A stretch of 64,000 bases of DNA from Couchioplanes caeruleus (GTDB taxonomy: Bacteria; Actinomycetota; Actinomycetes; Mycobacteriales; Micromonosporaceae): contig NZ_RJKL01000001.1 in NCBI RefSeq assembly GCF_003751945.1, positions 4,712,001 through 4,776,000 of the forward strand, given 5' to 3'. Positions 34,088-42,630 of this stretch are shown here, piece by piece (the first letter of the stretch is position 1; the number at the start of each line of letters is the position of its first letter). The position numbers and the translations under genes are program-made. The notes beneath the pieces are model-generated. The model was given only the letters and a program-made list of their open reading frames with translations, searched no databases and was not told the DNA's origin.

Positions 34088-35358
34088 GATGGCAGCTCAA
34101 CCGCCTGGCGCTCGCCATCACCTCGATGGTGGCCCTGGCCTTCCTGGTGCCGCTGATCTACGCGACCGGGAAGATCGCGCACGACCGGGCGATCGCCGAC
34201 GCCCGGCAGCAGGCGGCGGCGATGGTGGCCGCCCTGGCCGTCGACGCCGACCCGCAGCTCCTGACCAGCGCGGTCGCCAGCACGGTCGCCGGCAGCGCGG
34301 GGCGGCTCGCGGTGCATCTGCCCGGCATCGCGCCCGTCGGCACGAGCCACGTGACCGGCGCCGAGGTCGCGAAGGCCAGTCAGTATCGGCGGCCGGTCAC
34401 CGCCGACGCGGCAGGCGGGCTGGCATATCTACAACCCAGCGTGCTCAGCGACGGCCGGGCGGTGGTCATCGAGGTCTTCGTCCCGGAAGAGGACATGACC
34501 GAAGGCGTGTGGCCGGCGTGGCTGGCCCTCGGCGCGCTCGCCCTCGTGCTGGTCGCGGGCTCCGTGCTCTTCGCCGATCGGCTCGCCGGCCGCCTGGTCC
34601 GGGCGACCCGCCAGCTCGCCGGGTCCAGCCGCCGTCTCGGCGCAGGCGACCTGTCCGCCCGGGTCGAGCCGTCCGGGCCGCCCGAGCTGCGCGACGCGGC
34701 CACCGCCTTCAACGGGATGGCCGCCGACCTGCGCAGCCTGCTCGACGCCGAGCGCGAGCTCGCCGCCGACCTGTCGCACCGGCTCCGAACGCCGCTGACC
34801 GCGCTGCGCCTGGACGCCGAGACCATGCCGCCCGGCCCGGTCGCCGAACGGATGCGGCAGACCTGCGACATGCTCGACGAGGAACTCGAGGCGATCATCG
34901 CGGGCGCCCGCCTCGGCGTGGAGGCCCGCGGCAGCGAGCGGTCCGACCTGGTGGAGGTGCTCGCCGACCGGCTGGCGTTCTGGTCGGCGCTGGCCGAGGA
35001 CCAGTCCCGGCCGTGGGAGGTGATCGGCGGGACCCATCCCGTACCCGTGCCGTTGCCGCGCAGCGAGCTGATCCTCGCGGTGGACTCTCTGCTGGGCAAC
35101 GTCTTCGCGCACACCCCCGAGGGCACCGCGTTCCGGGTGACGGTGTCGCCGGCGGGTCTGCTCGTCGACGACGCCGGGCCGGGCGTCGCCGACCCGGAGG
35201 CCGCCGTGCGGCGAGGGGTGAGCGGCGCCGGCTCCACGGGCCTCGGGCTGGACATCGTGCGGCGGGTCGCCGAGGCCGCGGGCGGCCGGTTGGAGATCTC
35301 CCGAGGGCCGCTGGGCGGGGCGCGGATCGGGATGCGCCTGCCCCCGCCACCTTCATAA
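34084..35358 (+). CDS. Sensor histidine kinase
   Basis: The 424-residue partner of the response regulator has two membrane helices (LALAITSMVALAFLVPLIYA and AWLALGALALVLVAGSVLFA) flanking an outer domain of about 110 residues, a HAMP domain, an HisKA-type dimerisation helix with the phospho-His in DLSHRLRTPLTALRLD, and an ATPase domain ending in DDAGPGV and GLGLDIVRRV. The N-box is shortened (DSLLGNVFAHT). It starts at a GTG overlapping the regulator stop. The ligand is unknown. Confidence 0.92.
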   Translation: MRWQLNRLALAITSMVALAFLVPLIYATGKIAHDRAIADARQQAAAMVAALAVDADPQLLTSAVASTVAGSAGRLAVHLPGIAPVGTSHVTGAEVAKASQYRRPVTADAAGGLAYLQPSVLSDGRAVVIEVFVPEEDMTEGVWPAWLALGALALVLVAGSVLFADRLAGRLVRATRQLAGSSRRLGAGDLSARVEPSGPPELRDAATAFNGMAADLRSLLDAERELAADLSHRLRTPLTALRLDAETMPPGPVAERMRQTCDMLDEELEAIIAGARLGVEARGSERSDLVEVLADRLAFWSALAEDQSRPWEVIGGTHPVPVPLPRSELILAVDSLLGNVFAHTPEGTAFRVTVSPAGLLVDDAGPGVADPEAAVRRGVSGAGSTGLGLDIVRRVAEAAGGRLEISRGPLGGARIGMRLPPPPS

Positions 35359-35447
35359 GCCTTTCTGGCGCCTTTAAGGCTCCGTTATGGAACGCGTCGT
35401 TACGGTCCTCGCCGTAATCAGCTCAGACGACACGTGGGGAGCCCGAC

Positions 35448-36260
35448 ATGCGTAGGTCCATTGCATATCCGCTGGTGGCACTGGGAGCGGTGGGGTCGAC
35501 ACTGGCCGTCACCTCACCGGCGTTCGCGCACGGATACGTCTCCGAGCCGCCGAGCCGCCAGGCGTTGTGCGCCTCGGGCGCGGTGAAGGACTGCGGGCCG
35601 ATCCAGTTCGAGCCGCAGAGCGTCGAGGGGCCCAAGGGCCTGCGTTCCTGCGACGGCGGGCTCGCGCAGTTCTCCGTGCTCGCCGACGAGAGCCGCAACT
35701 GGCCGGCGAAGGCCGTGGGCAAGACCGCCAGCTTCACCTGGGTGATGACGGCGCGCCACCGCACCAGCAACTGGGAGTATTTCGTCGGTGGCAAGAAGGT
35801 CGCCACCGTCGACGGGGGCAACCAGCAGCCGGATGCGGTGGTGACGCACAACGTCGACCTCAGCGCGTTCCCGGGACGGCAGACGGTCCTCGCCGTGTGG
35901 AACATCGGCGACACCGGCAACGCCTTCTACAACTGCGTTGACCTGAACGTGGGCGGTGGCTCCTCGGACACGCCGAAGCCCACCCCGACGACGCCGCCGA
36001 CCGCGCCCGGCACGACCCCGCCCACCGCGCCGGGTACGACCCCGCCGACCACCGCGCCCACGACGGGCGCCCCGGCCACCACCGCACCGACCGACTCGAC
36101 GCCGGGTGGGGCGAAGGGCGACTGGGCGGCCGGGGTGGCGTACAAGATCGGCGACGAGGTGACGTTCGACGGCAAGAAGTACAAGTGCCGCCAGTCGCAC
36201 TCCTCGATCCGGAGCTGGGAGCCGTCGGTCTTCACCCTCGCCCTCTGGCTGCCGCTGTGA
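35448..36260 (+). CDS. AA10 lytic polysaccharide monooxygenase with chitin-binding module
   Basis: The 270-residue precursor has a signal peptide cleaved after AFA, leaving the copper-binding N-terminal His (HGYVSEPPSR). The second His of the brace is in VMTARHRTSNWEY, and the axial Phe lies in NAFYNCVDL. A Thr/Pro-rich linker (about 175-222) leads to a CBM5/12-like module (WAAGVAYKIGDEVTF, HSSIRSWEPS). The enzyme would oxidatively cleave crystalline chitin outside the cell. GTGGGGAG precedes the ATG. Its stop overlaps the DUF305 lipoprotein gene, an uncommon pairing. A GH18 chitinase at 50177 fits the same pathway. Confidence 0.93.
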   Translation: MRRSIAYPLVALGAVGSTLAVTSPAFAHGYVSEPPSRQALCASGAVKDCGPIQFEPQSVEGPKGLRSCDGGLAQFSVLADESRNWPAKAVGKTASFTWVMTARHRTSNWEYFVGGKKVATVDGGNQQPDAVVTHNVDLSAFPGRQTVLAVWNIGDTGNAFYNCVDLNVGGGSSDTPKPTPTTPPTAPGTTPPTAPGTTPPTTAPTTGAPATTAPTDSTPGGAKGDWAAGVAYKIGDEVTFDGKKYKCRQSHSSIRSWEPSVFTLALWLPL

Positions 36261-36838
36261 GGCGCCTCGTCGTACTCCTGTCCGCGGCACTGCTGCTGAG
36301 CGCCTGCGGCACCGCGCCGGACGCACCAGTGCAGGTCTCCACCGACGCCAAGGCGGTGGTCAAGGCGGAGGGCAAGCACAACGACACGGACGTCATGTAC
36401 CTGCAGATGATGGTGGCGCACCACGAGCAGGGGCTCGAGATGGTCCGTCTCGCCGGGAAGACCGCGCAGCGCGACGACATCAAGATCCTCGCCCAGGCGG
36501 TCGACGCCACCCAGTCGGACGAGGTCGCGCTGATGAAGTCCTGGCTGGCCGACTGGAAGAAGCCGGCGACGGTCGACCATGCGCCCAGCGCGCACGCCGA
36601 CCACGGCGGCCTGCCGGCCACCAGCGAGAAGGAGATCGCGGCGCTGCGCAAGGCGAAGGGTGAGGCGTTCGAGAAGGCGTTCCTCAACCTGTTCGTCGCG
36701 CACCAGCACAACGCCGTCGAGATGGCGCAGATGGAGCGGACCGACGGCGAGAACGCCGAGGCCAAGGCCTTCGCCGACCGGGTACGCGACAGCCGTACCG
36801 ACCAGATCAAGCAGATGCTCACCCTGATGAACAACTAG
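36257..36838 (+). CDS. DUF305 lipoprotein
   Basis: The 193-residue protein starts at a GTG overlapping the oxygenase stop and has a lipoprotein signal ([12 protein letters not shown], lipobox Cys about residue 17). Two similar halves carry the DUF305 signature: [18 protein letters not shown] and [17 protein letters not shown], giving a ferritin-like four-helix bundle with His and Met in each half. DUF305 proteins often occur with copper-handling genes; being co-translated with a copper enzyme, it may supply or guard copper at the cell surface. That role is inferred from context. Confidence 0.88.
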   Translation: MRRLVVLLSAALLLSACGTAPDAPVQVSTDAKAVVKAEGKHNDTDVMYLQMMVAHHEQGLEMVRLAGKTAQRDDIKILAQAVDATQSDEVALMKSWLADWKKPATVDHAPSAHADHGGLPATSEKEIAALRKAKGEAFEKAFLNLFVAHQHNAVEMAQMERTDGENAEAKAFADRVRDSRTDQIKQMLTLMNN

Positions 36839-36915
36839 GCGGTGCAAGGCTTCCTCAAGGAGGCGTCCGCGGTGCCGATCAAAGGGACCAGTCGGAGACC
36901 TTCGGGGGAGTTGTC

Positions 36916-37908
36916 ATGGTTGTTGGCGTCGTCGCCGCGCTCGTAGGAATTGTCGTCGGATTCGTCGTCGGTCGCCGGCGGCGCCCCGACCCCACGGTCG
37001 GGGTGATCGAGCGGGCGGCGGCCGGTGATCTCACCGTACGGGTGGAAGAGAAGGACATGACCCCGTCCGGTGAGCAGCTCAACCGCCTGCTCGACCGGTT
37101 CGCCGAGGTCGTCCGCCTCTCGAACGACACCCACACCAAGCTGACCGGGGCGACCGACCAGCTCGGCAAGCTGATGGCCGAGATGGCCTCCGGCGCGCAG
37201 GGCTCGGTGCAGGCGTCGGCCGAGGTCCTGCACGCGTCGCGGGAGGTGTCCGAGTACATCGCCACGCTGGCCGCGGGAGCCCAGCAGATGGGCGCGAGCA
37301 TCCAGGAGATCTCCCGTAGCGCCACCGAGGCGGTGACCGTCGCGAACGACGCGATGGAGGTCTCCTCCGACGCCAGCCGCACGATGACCAAGCTCGGCGA
37401 CTCGTCCGCGCAGATCGGCGACGTGGTCCGGGTGATCACGGCGATCGCGGAGCAGACCAACCTGCTGGCCCTCAACGCCACCATCGAGTCGGCTCGCGCC
37501 GGCGAGATGGGCAAGGGCTTCGCGGTGGTGGCCAGCGAGGTCAAGGACCTCGCCCAGGAGACCGCCAAGGCCACCGACTCGATCACCACCCAGGTCGGCA
37601 CGATCCAGGCGGACACCTCCGGCGTGGTCGACTCGATCACCCAGATCGGCGAGGTCATCGGCAAGGTCAACGGCTACCAGACCACGATCGCGTCCGCGGT
37701 CGAGGAGCAGCACGCGACGGCCGACATGATGACCCGCAGCATCTCGGCGGCGGGCGCCCAGGCGGCCCAGATCGCCGCGACGATGACCCGGGTCAACGAG
37801 ACCCGCGAGCACGCCAGGTACGCCGTCGACCAGGCCGACGAGGTCACCCGCGAGCTGCGCGCCGCCGGCGGCGAGCTGGCGACCGCGCTGCGGTCGCTCA
37901 AGGTGTGA
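36916..37908 (+). CDS. Methyl-accepting chemotaxis-type signalling protein with minimal input
   Basis: The 330-residue protein has one N-terminal helix ([18 protein letters not shown]), a HAMP-like stretch ([22 protein letters not shown]) and an MCP coiled coil with the conserved tip ([20 protein letters not shown]). There is no extracytoplasmic sensor, so it would sense membrane state or act with a partner receptor. The ATG follows GGGGGAG at 6 bp. A terminator follows at 37988, so it is monocistronic. It is distinct from the four-helix-bundle receptor at 30350. Confidence 0.85.
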   Translation: MVVGVVAALVGIVVGFVVGRRRRPDPTVGVIERAAAGDLTVRVEEKDMTPSGEQLNRLLDRFAEVVRLSNDTHTKLTGATDQLGKLMAEMASGAQGSVQASAEVLHASREVSEYIATLAAGAQQMGASIQEISRSATEAVTVANDAMEVSSDASRTMTKLGDSSAQIGDVVRVITAIAEQTNLLALNATIESARAGEMGKGFAVVASEVKDLAQETAKATDSITTQVGTIQADTSGVVDSITQIGEVIGKVNGYQTTIASAVEEQHATADMMTRSISAAGAQAAQIAATMTRVNETREHARYAVDQADEVTRELRAAGGELATALRSLKV

Positions 37909-37987
37909 GCGGCAACCGTCCCGGTTGCGGTTGAGGTGTTCCCGTTCGATCCCTCGAAGCAGGTACGAAGCGGTTCCCGATAGGGCG

Positions 37988-38026
37988 AGTGGCGCCGAGA
38001 TGCGGCGCCACTTTTCCTATTTTTTG
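37988..38026 (+). terminator. Rho-independent terminator after the chemoreceptor gene
   Basis: A 9-bp stem AGTGGCGCC (37988-37996) pairs with 38004-38012 around a 7-base loop and is followed by a T-rich tract to 38026, unusually classical for this GC-rich genome. Confidence 0.85.
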
Positions 38027-38040
38027 GGGGTGCCGCCACC

Positions 38041-39297
38041 GTGGCTCCGATGTTCGCACCGCTCCGCGAGCGCAACTACCGCCTCTGGGCCGCCGCCGAC
38101 CTGGTGTCGGTGGCCGGCACGTGGATGCAGGTGCTGGGGCTCAACTGGCTGGTCCTCTCGGCGACCGGCTCGGCCGCCACCATGGGCGTCGTCGTCATGC
38201 TGCAGGCGCTGCCCGTCCTGCTGCTGGGCGGCTGGGGCGGCGCCCTCGCCGACCGCCTCCCGGCCCGGCCGGCTCTGATCGTGTTCCAGGCCGTACGCGC
38301 GCTGCTGGCCCTGGCCCTGGTGGTCGAGCCCGGCCAGCTCTGGCCCATCTACGCGGTGGCCCTCGCCTCCGGCGTCATCAGCTCGGTCGAGGGCCCGTGC
38401 CTGGGTCGCTTCGGCTCGGCCCTGGTCCCGCCCTCGGCGCTGGGCTCGGCGCTGGCGCTGGGCTCGGTGCTCAGCTCGGCGGGCCGCATCCTGGGCATGT
38501 CGCTCGGCGGCATCCTGGTCGGCGTCACCGGCGCGTCCTCGCTCTTCGCGATCAACGCGGTCACCTACCTGGTGGTCATCGTGGCGCTCGCCGTCATGCG
38601 TACGGGATCGATGCGCGTCCTGGCCGCCTCGCCCCCGGGAGAGGGCGGTGTCCGCGCGGGCCTGCGCTACCTGGCCGGCCAGCCGGTCGTCCTGGTGATC
38701 CTGGCGCTGTCCTTCGTCCTCGGCTCCCTGGGCCGCAACTACCAGGTCACCATGGCCGCGATGGTGGCGGGCCCGCTGCACGGCGGCTCGGCGTCCTACG
38801 GCCTGCTGTCGACGGTCTTCGCGGTGGGCGCGGTGGCCGGCGGCCTGCTGCTCGCCGGCAGTGGCCGCTCCACGCTGCGCATCCTGCTCGCCTCCGGCCT
38901 GACGATCAGCCTGCTCCAGCTGTGCGCGGGCCTGGCCCCCAACATGCTCGGCTTCGCGGCCCTGATCCTCCCGATCGCGGCCGGCGCGGTCATCTTCGAC
39001 ACGGTGATCTCGACCCGCGTCCAGCTCGACACCCGCGAGGACATGCGCGGCCGCATGCTGGCCACCCTCGGCGTGGTCTCCTCCCTCTCGGGCATCGTCG
39101 GCGCGCCGATGATCGGCTGGCTCTGCGACGCGCTGGGCGCCCGGGGCGCGCTGGTGCTGGCCGGCGTGGTCACCTCGGTGGCGGCCGTCGGGGGCGGTTA
39201 TGCACTCGCGCGGCTGAAGGGACGGTCGTTGTCGGTGCGTACTTTCGTTGCCGCCCTGCCGGTCGTCGGCCGCCGCACGGCCGACCAGCTCGCCTGA
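38041..39297 (+). CDS. MFS exporter (EntS/MFS_3-like)
   Basis: The 418-residue protein has about 12 membrane helices and the family features RNYRLWAAADLVSVAGTWMQ at the N-terminus and a loop-2/3 motif GGWGGALADRLPAR. This subfamily exports siderophores and small drugs. The start may be GTG 38041 or the ATG at 38050; neither has a strong ribosome site. The T-rich end of the terminator at 37988-38026 lies just before it, so its promoter must be very close. purC follows on the same strand after about 100 bp but is unlikely to be functionally linked. Confidence 0.88.
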   Translation: MAPMFAPLRERNYRLWAAADLVSVAGTWMQVLGLNWLVLSATGSAATMGVVVMLQALPVLLLGGWGGALADRLPARPALIVFQAVRALLALALVVEPGQLWPIYAVALASGVISSVEGPCLGRFGSALVPPSALGSALALGSVLSSAGRILGMSLGGILVGVTGASSLFAINAVTYLVVIVALAVMRTGSMRVLAASPPGEGGVRAGLRYLAGQPVVLVILALSFVLGSLGRNYQVTMAAMVAGPLHGGSASYGLLSTVFAVGAVAGGLLLAGSGRSTLRILLASGLTISLLQLCAGLAPNMLGFAALILPIAAGAVIFDTVISTRVQLDTREDMRGRMLATLGVVSSLSGIVGAPMIGWLCDALGARGALVLAGVVTSVAAVGGGYALARLKGRSLSVRTFVAALPVVGRRTADQLA

Positions 39298-39394
39298 CAA
39301 GCTCGTCCCACTCGCAGCAGCCCGTCCAGCCGGCTGGCTCCTGCGGGCCGGCCGGGAGCGGGCGCGGGGACGTCGGCTACCGTGGGCGCGTTCG

Positions 39395-40252
39395 GTGGAC
39401 TCGGTGCTGGGGGAACACGTGGAGCTGTTGCACTCGGGCAAGGTCAGGGATGTCTACGCCGACGGGGACGACATCCTGCTCGTCGCTTCGGACCGCGTCT
39501 CCATCTATGACGTGGTGCTGCCCACCGCTATCCCCGACAAAGGCAAGATCCTCACGCAGTTGTCGCTGTGGTGGTTCGAGCAGCTCGCGGACATCGTGCC
39601 GAACCACATCGTCTCGGCGACCGACGTGCCTGCCGAGTGGGCCGGGCGCGCGGTGCGGTGTGAGCGCCTGGAGATGGTCATGGTCGAGTGCATCGCTCGT
39701 GGTTATCTGGCCGGGTCCGGGCTCAAGGACTATGGCAGGGATGGCGCCGTCTCGGGGGTGGCGCTTCCGCCCGGGCTGGTCGAGGCGTCGCGGCTGCCGG
39801 AGCCGATCTTCACCCCGAGCACGAAGGTCGCGCCCGGTGCGGGTCACGACGAGCCCATGACCTACGAGGACGTGGAGCGGGCCGTCGGTGCCGACGTCGC
39901 CGCCGAGCTGCGCCGGATCACTCTGGAGGTGTACCGGCGGGGGTCGGAGATCGCGGCGCGGAACGGGATTCTCATCGCCGACACCAAGATCGAGCTTGGG
40001 TTCTCGGGTGGCGTGCTGAAGCTTGGCGACGAGCTGTTGACGCCCGACTCGTCGCGGTTCTGGGCGGCCGACGAGTGGCAGCCCGGCGGCACCCCGCGCT
40101 ACCTCGACAAGCAGTTCCTGCGGGACTGGTCCGCGAAGTCCGACTGGGATCGGACGGCGCCCGGACCGGAGATTCCCGAGGACGTCGTCGAGGCGACCCG
40201 CAACCGCTACGTCGAGGTCTACGAGCGCCTCACCGGCGACCGCTGGCGCTGA
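39395..40252 (+). CDS. purC: SAICAR synthetase
   Basis: The 285-residue enzyme catalyses the ATP-dependent joining of aspartate to CAIR in purine synthesis. Signatures are HSGKVRDVY (ATP loop), DRVSIYDVVLPTAIPDKGKIL, VECIARGYLAGSG, DTKIELGF and the closing DKQFLRDW. Length matches the family. GTG 39395 gives the expected N-terminus; the next in-frame GTG at 39404 is possible. The last 23 bp overlap the end of the convergent EVE-like gene. No other purine gene is nearby, although purC often stands near purD or purB in relatives. Confidence 0.95.
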   Translation: MDSVLGEHVELLHSGKVRDVYADGDDILLVASDRVSIYDVVLPTAIPDKGKILTQLSLWWFEQLADIVPNHIVSATDVPAEWAGRAVRCERLEMVMVECIARGYLAGSGLKDYGRDGAVSGVALPPGLVEASRLPEPIFTPSTKVAPGAGHDEPMTYEDVERAVGADVAAELRRITLEVYRRGSEIAARNGILIADTKIELGFSGGVLKLGDELLTPDSSRFWAADEWQPGGTPRYLDKQFLRDWSAKSDWDRTAPGPEIPEDVVEATRNRYVEVYERLTGDRWR

Positions 40253-40703
40253 CGTCGTCGAGGTCCCGCAGGTGGCGGACCCACAACCGGTCCAGCGCGG
40301 CGTCGGAGGGCGGCCGCACCCGCTGCCCCGAGGCGAAGATGTGGTTCCAGTTGTGCCGCGGCACCTCGTGAAGCAGATCGTCGAGAGGCAGGCGATCGGC
40401 GACCGGCAGGACGCGATCCCAGGACACCTCGAGGTAGTAGGTGGCGCGCCGCGGGTCGCCGGCCCAGTGCGGGCCGGCAACGATGATGCCGTCGGTGAGG
40501 CGGCCGCTGGCGACGATGCCCCGGTCGGTCCGCTGGCGCAGCAGGTAGACGCGGTCGCCGGGTTCCGTACCCGATCTGCGGGAGCCGGAACTCCAGCGGC
40601 CGCGGACCGTCTCGCCCGCGGCCGTGGCCGCTATGTCGGCCCGGTGGTTGGCCGGCGGATAGCCGGTGTCGCTCGCGTCCCAGATCAGCACGAACGTGGT
40701 CAC
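40230..40703 (-). CDS. EVE/PUA-like domain protein coupled to the radical SAM gene
   Basis: The 157-residue soluble protein looks like an EVE/ASCH-type beta-barrel: it opens TTFVLIWDASDTGYPP, has a central GDRVYLLRQRTDRGIVASG strand-turn-strand, and ends with WNHIFASGQRVRPP, as in EVE-like proteins attached to restriction or RNA-modification enzymes. Its GTG start overlaps the stop of the radical SAM gene (GTGA), so the two are made together. EVE domains bind modified bases in DNA or RNA; the link with a peptide-modifying enzyme is unusual. Family assignment is moderate. The 3' end overlaps purC by 23 bp. Confidence 0.6.
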   Translation of the reverse strand: MTTFVLIWDASDTGYPPANHRADIAATAAGETVRGRWSSGSRRSGTEPGDRVYLLRQRTDRGIVASGRLTDGIIVAGPHWAGDPRRATYYLEVSWDRVLPVADRLPLDDLLHEVPRHNWNHIFASGQRVRPPSDAALDRLWVRHLRDLDDVSASGRR

Positions 40704-41794
40704 GTCCGGATACCCCTGAGGTCCGCGGCCACCCGGGCACCGACGTGGTCGATGAGCCGGCGCAGTTCCGCGCAGTAGACCGACGGGTTGCGGAAGCCGC
40801 CGCCCGGGTGCCAGCGGTGGGCGTAGTGTCCGCCGCCGCAGATGTCGTGGACCGGGCACGCCAGGCACGACTCCGCCAGCGCGGCACGTCCCGACTGGCG
40901 GGCGACGATGCCCGGGTGGCGCGCCGCGGCGTCGAAGTCGTGGTCGAAGACGGTGAGGCCGGTGGCCCCCGCGCCCGGGTACGTCGATTTCAGCGAGTCA
41001 CCCTGCTCGATCGTGCCGTCTGACTCGATCACCACGACCGCCACCGGGCTCAAGCCGACCTGGTCGGATCGGCTCGTGCCGCCGAGGACGAGGTTGATCA
41101 ACTCCTCGAACAGGCGGATGCCGGTCTCCCGGCGCGGGGCGCCGTACCAGCGGTCGAAGACGGCGATCAGCCACTCCGCGTACCCGGGGCCGGGCGGATT
41201 CGCCCAGTTGGCGTGCGGCAGCAGCAGGTCGATCGCGGGCGGCCGATAGGTCATCAGGGACTCGTAGACGGCCACCGGGTCGGTCGCGGGATCGATCGTG
41301 CACAGGATTCCCGCGTACGCCGGGTGCCCGGCGAGCAGCCGCAGCGCCCGGGCGGCGAGGAGGTGGCTGCCCCGGCCGTCGCGGTGCCGGCGGTGCCGGT
41401 CGTGGTGCTCGGGCGGGCCGTCGAGGCTGACGCCGATGCGCACCCCGTGCGCCGCGAGCGCCGCCAGCATCGGCGCGTCGAGCAGGGCGCCGTTGGTCTG
41501 CGTACTGAATCGGGCGCCCGGAACCGCCGCCCGGACGTCGGTGATCAGAGCGATCAGTGCGGACCGTCCGGCCAGCAGCGGCTCGCCGCCGTGCAGGACG
41601 ATGTCGACACGCGTCAGATCGTGGATGCGCGCGTGTTCTCCGATGCGGCGAGCGGCTGCCTGCCACACGGTCCGGTCCATCGCGGCGGGGCGGTCACGCC
41701 AGCTCTGGTCGGCGAGCTCGTAGACATAGCAGTAGTCGCAGGCGAGATTGCACCGCTGGTGGACCTTCAGAACGAACTCGCGGAAGGCCTGCAC
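40700..41794 (-). CDS. FxsB-type radical SAM/SPASM peptide maturase
   Basis: The 364-residue protein has the radical SAM CxxxCxxC (CNLACDYCYVYE, about 15-26), the SAM-binding VLHGGEPLLAG and a C-terminal SPASM-like cluster of cysteines (CLACPVHDICGGGHYAHRW, with a later SVYC). The features HQRCNLACDYCYVYE and HGGEPLL are those of the FxsB family, which installs carbon-carbon crosslinks (cyclophanes) in small precursor peptides. No FxSxx-ending precursor is visible nearby. It is preceded on the same strand by two coupled small genes (41809, 42000) and followed by the EVE-like gene, forming a probable four-gene operon. Confidence 0.85.
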   Translation of the reverse strand: MQAFREFVLKVHQRCNLACDYCYVYELADQSWRDRPAAMDRTVWQAAARRIGEHARIHDLTRVDIVLHGGEPLLAGRSALIALITDVRAAVPGARFSTQTNGALLDAPMLAALAAHGVRIGVSLDGPPEHHDRHRRHRDGRGSHLLAARALRLLAGHPAYAGILCTIDPATDPVAVYESLMTYRPPAIDLLLPHANWANPPGPGYAEWLIAVFDRWYGAPRRETGIRLFEELINLVLGGTSRSDQVGLSPVAVVVIESDGTIEQGDSLKSTYPGAGATGLTVFDHDFDAAARHPGIVARQSGRAALAESCLACPVHDICGGGHYAHRWHPGGGFRNPSVYCAELRRLIDHVGARVAADLRGIRT

Positions 41795-41808
41795 GCGTCA
41801 AGTCTGCC

Positions 41809-42003
41809 CTAGCTTTTGTCGAGGGTGAGCTCGGGTTGCCGATGGCGGGGCCAGGCCGCCTTGCTGCCGCAGGCATCGCAGGTGAGCTGCTCGCCGCAGT
41901 GTGGACACCAGTCGTTGGTTCGTCGCAGATACCAGCCCAGTGCCACACCGGCGAGCAGGCTGGCGAGCCCCACGAGCGCGGAGAGTGTCATCGCCCCGGT
42001 CAT
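41809..42003 (-). CDS. Small membrane protein with zinc-ribbon-like motif
   Basis: The 64-residue protein has one membrane helix (LSALVGLASLLAGVALGWYL) followed by two Cys pairs, CPHC and CDAC, spaced like a zinc ribbon. Its ATG overlaps the stop of the upstream 42000-42326 gene by 4 bp. It lies 14 bp upstream of the radical SAM gene. It does not end in FxSxx, so it is not a standard FxsA, but as the only small peptide directly beside the maturase it is a possible partner or substrate. Confidence 0.6.
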   Translation of the reverse strand: MTGAMTLSALVGLASLLAGVALGWYLRRTNDWCPHCGEQLTCDACGSKAAWPRHRQPELTLDKS

Positions 42004-42326
42004 CGGAGCGGGCCGATCGGTGTGATCGCGCCGTCTCTGCCGGGGCGGGGGCGGCGGTACGCGAGAGCATTTTCCTGGCGGTTGTCCAGGGCGGGGTCCT
42101 CGTCGGCACGGGAGGTCACGTAGGAGGCGGTGAAGGTGTCCACCCCGGTCCCGAAGTGGGTGCCCGGCCGATAGGTGACGGTGACCGCCTGCGGCGACGC
42201 GGCCTCGATCACTCCTGCCCGCCAGCCGTCTCGATACACCCAGACCGGATCGGCCTTGTGGTAGCTGTCGGCAGGGGCCACGTCCGCCGGGTCGCGGAGC
42301 GGTGGCGCGATGGTCGGAGTCGACAT
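42000..42326 (-). CDS. Hypothetical soluble protein leading the radical SAM operon
   Basis: The 108-residue protein starts at ATG 42326, six bases after a perfect AGGAGG. It has a beta-rich centre (DPVWVYRDGWRAGVIEAA, VTVTYRPG, GVDTFTASYV) reminiscent of an SH3-like or Tudor-like small barrel, and an Arg/Pro-rich tail. It overlaps the zinc-ribbon gene start by 4 bp. No family is recognised. Function may be linked to the radical SAM enzyme through the shared operon. Confidence 0.65.
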   Translation of the reverse strand: MSTPTIAPPLRDPADVAPADSYHKADPVWVYRDGWRAGVIEAASPQAVTVTYRPGTHFGTGVDTFTASYVTSRADEDPALDNRQENALAYRRPRPGRDGAITPIGPLR

Positions 42327-42480
42327 CGAGAGCCTCCTGGGTCCCGGGAATGACTCGGTCGTCGGGGCGTCCATCGGCGTCGGCCCCGCCCTGACAGTCG
42401 AAAAGGACATACTTTTCAACACGCTGTGTCAGGGGCAGAGCAACCGCCTGTCAGATATCATGCTCGGGATCAAGTGCGTC

Positions 42481-42503
42481 CGCAAGGCCGAATGCACGTG
42501 CAT
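42481..42503 (+). promoter_or_regulatory. Palindromic operator upstream of the Scr1-family regulator
   Basis: The perfect palindrome ATGCACGTGCAT (42492-42503) lies within a 23-bp segment repeated exactly, in inverted orientation, at 43895-43917 upstream of the DUF397 gene. It is about 130 bp before the regulator start and may also face the divergent radical SAM operon (start 42326). Confidence 0.65.
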
Positions 42504-42537
42504 CCGCATCGTGCGTACCGGCCCGCGGGGCCGAGCG

Positions 42538-42608
42538 TGCAGTTTTCGGCGCGGCGACCTCGCCCGTAGGATGCGGAAGGCAATGAATCTGCAAGTTGCA
42601 GTTTTCGG
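42538..42608 (+). repeat. Direct repeat TGCAGTTTTCGG in the regulator leader
   Basis: The 12-mer TGCAGTTTTCGG occurs at 42538-42549 and 42597-42608, 59 bp apart, the second copy just upstream of the ribosome site. A small palindrome TGCAAGTTGCA (42590-42600) abuts it. These could be further binding sites in the promoter of the regulator gene. Confidence 0.5.
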
Positions 42609-42630
42609 AAGAAGTCGGGATAGGAGTCAC

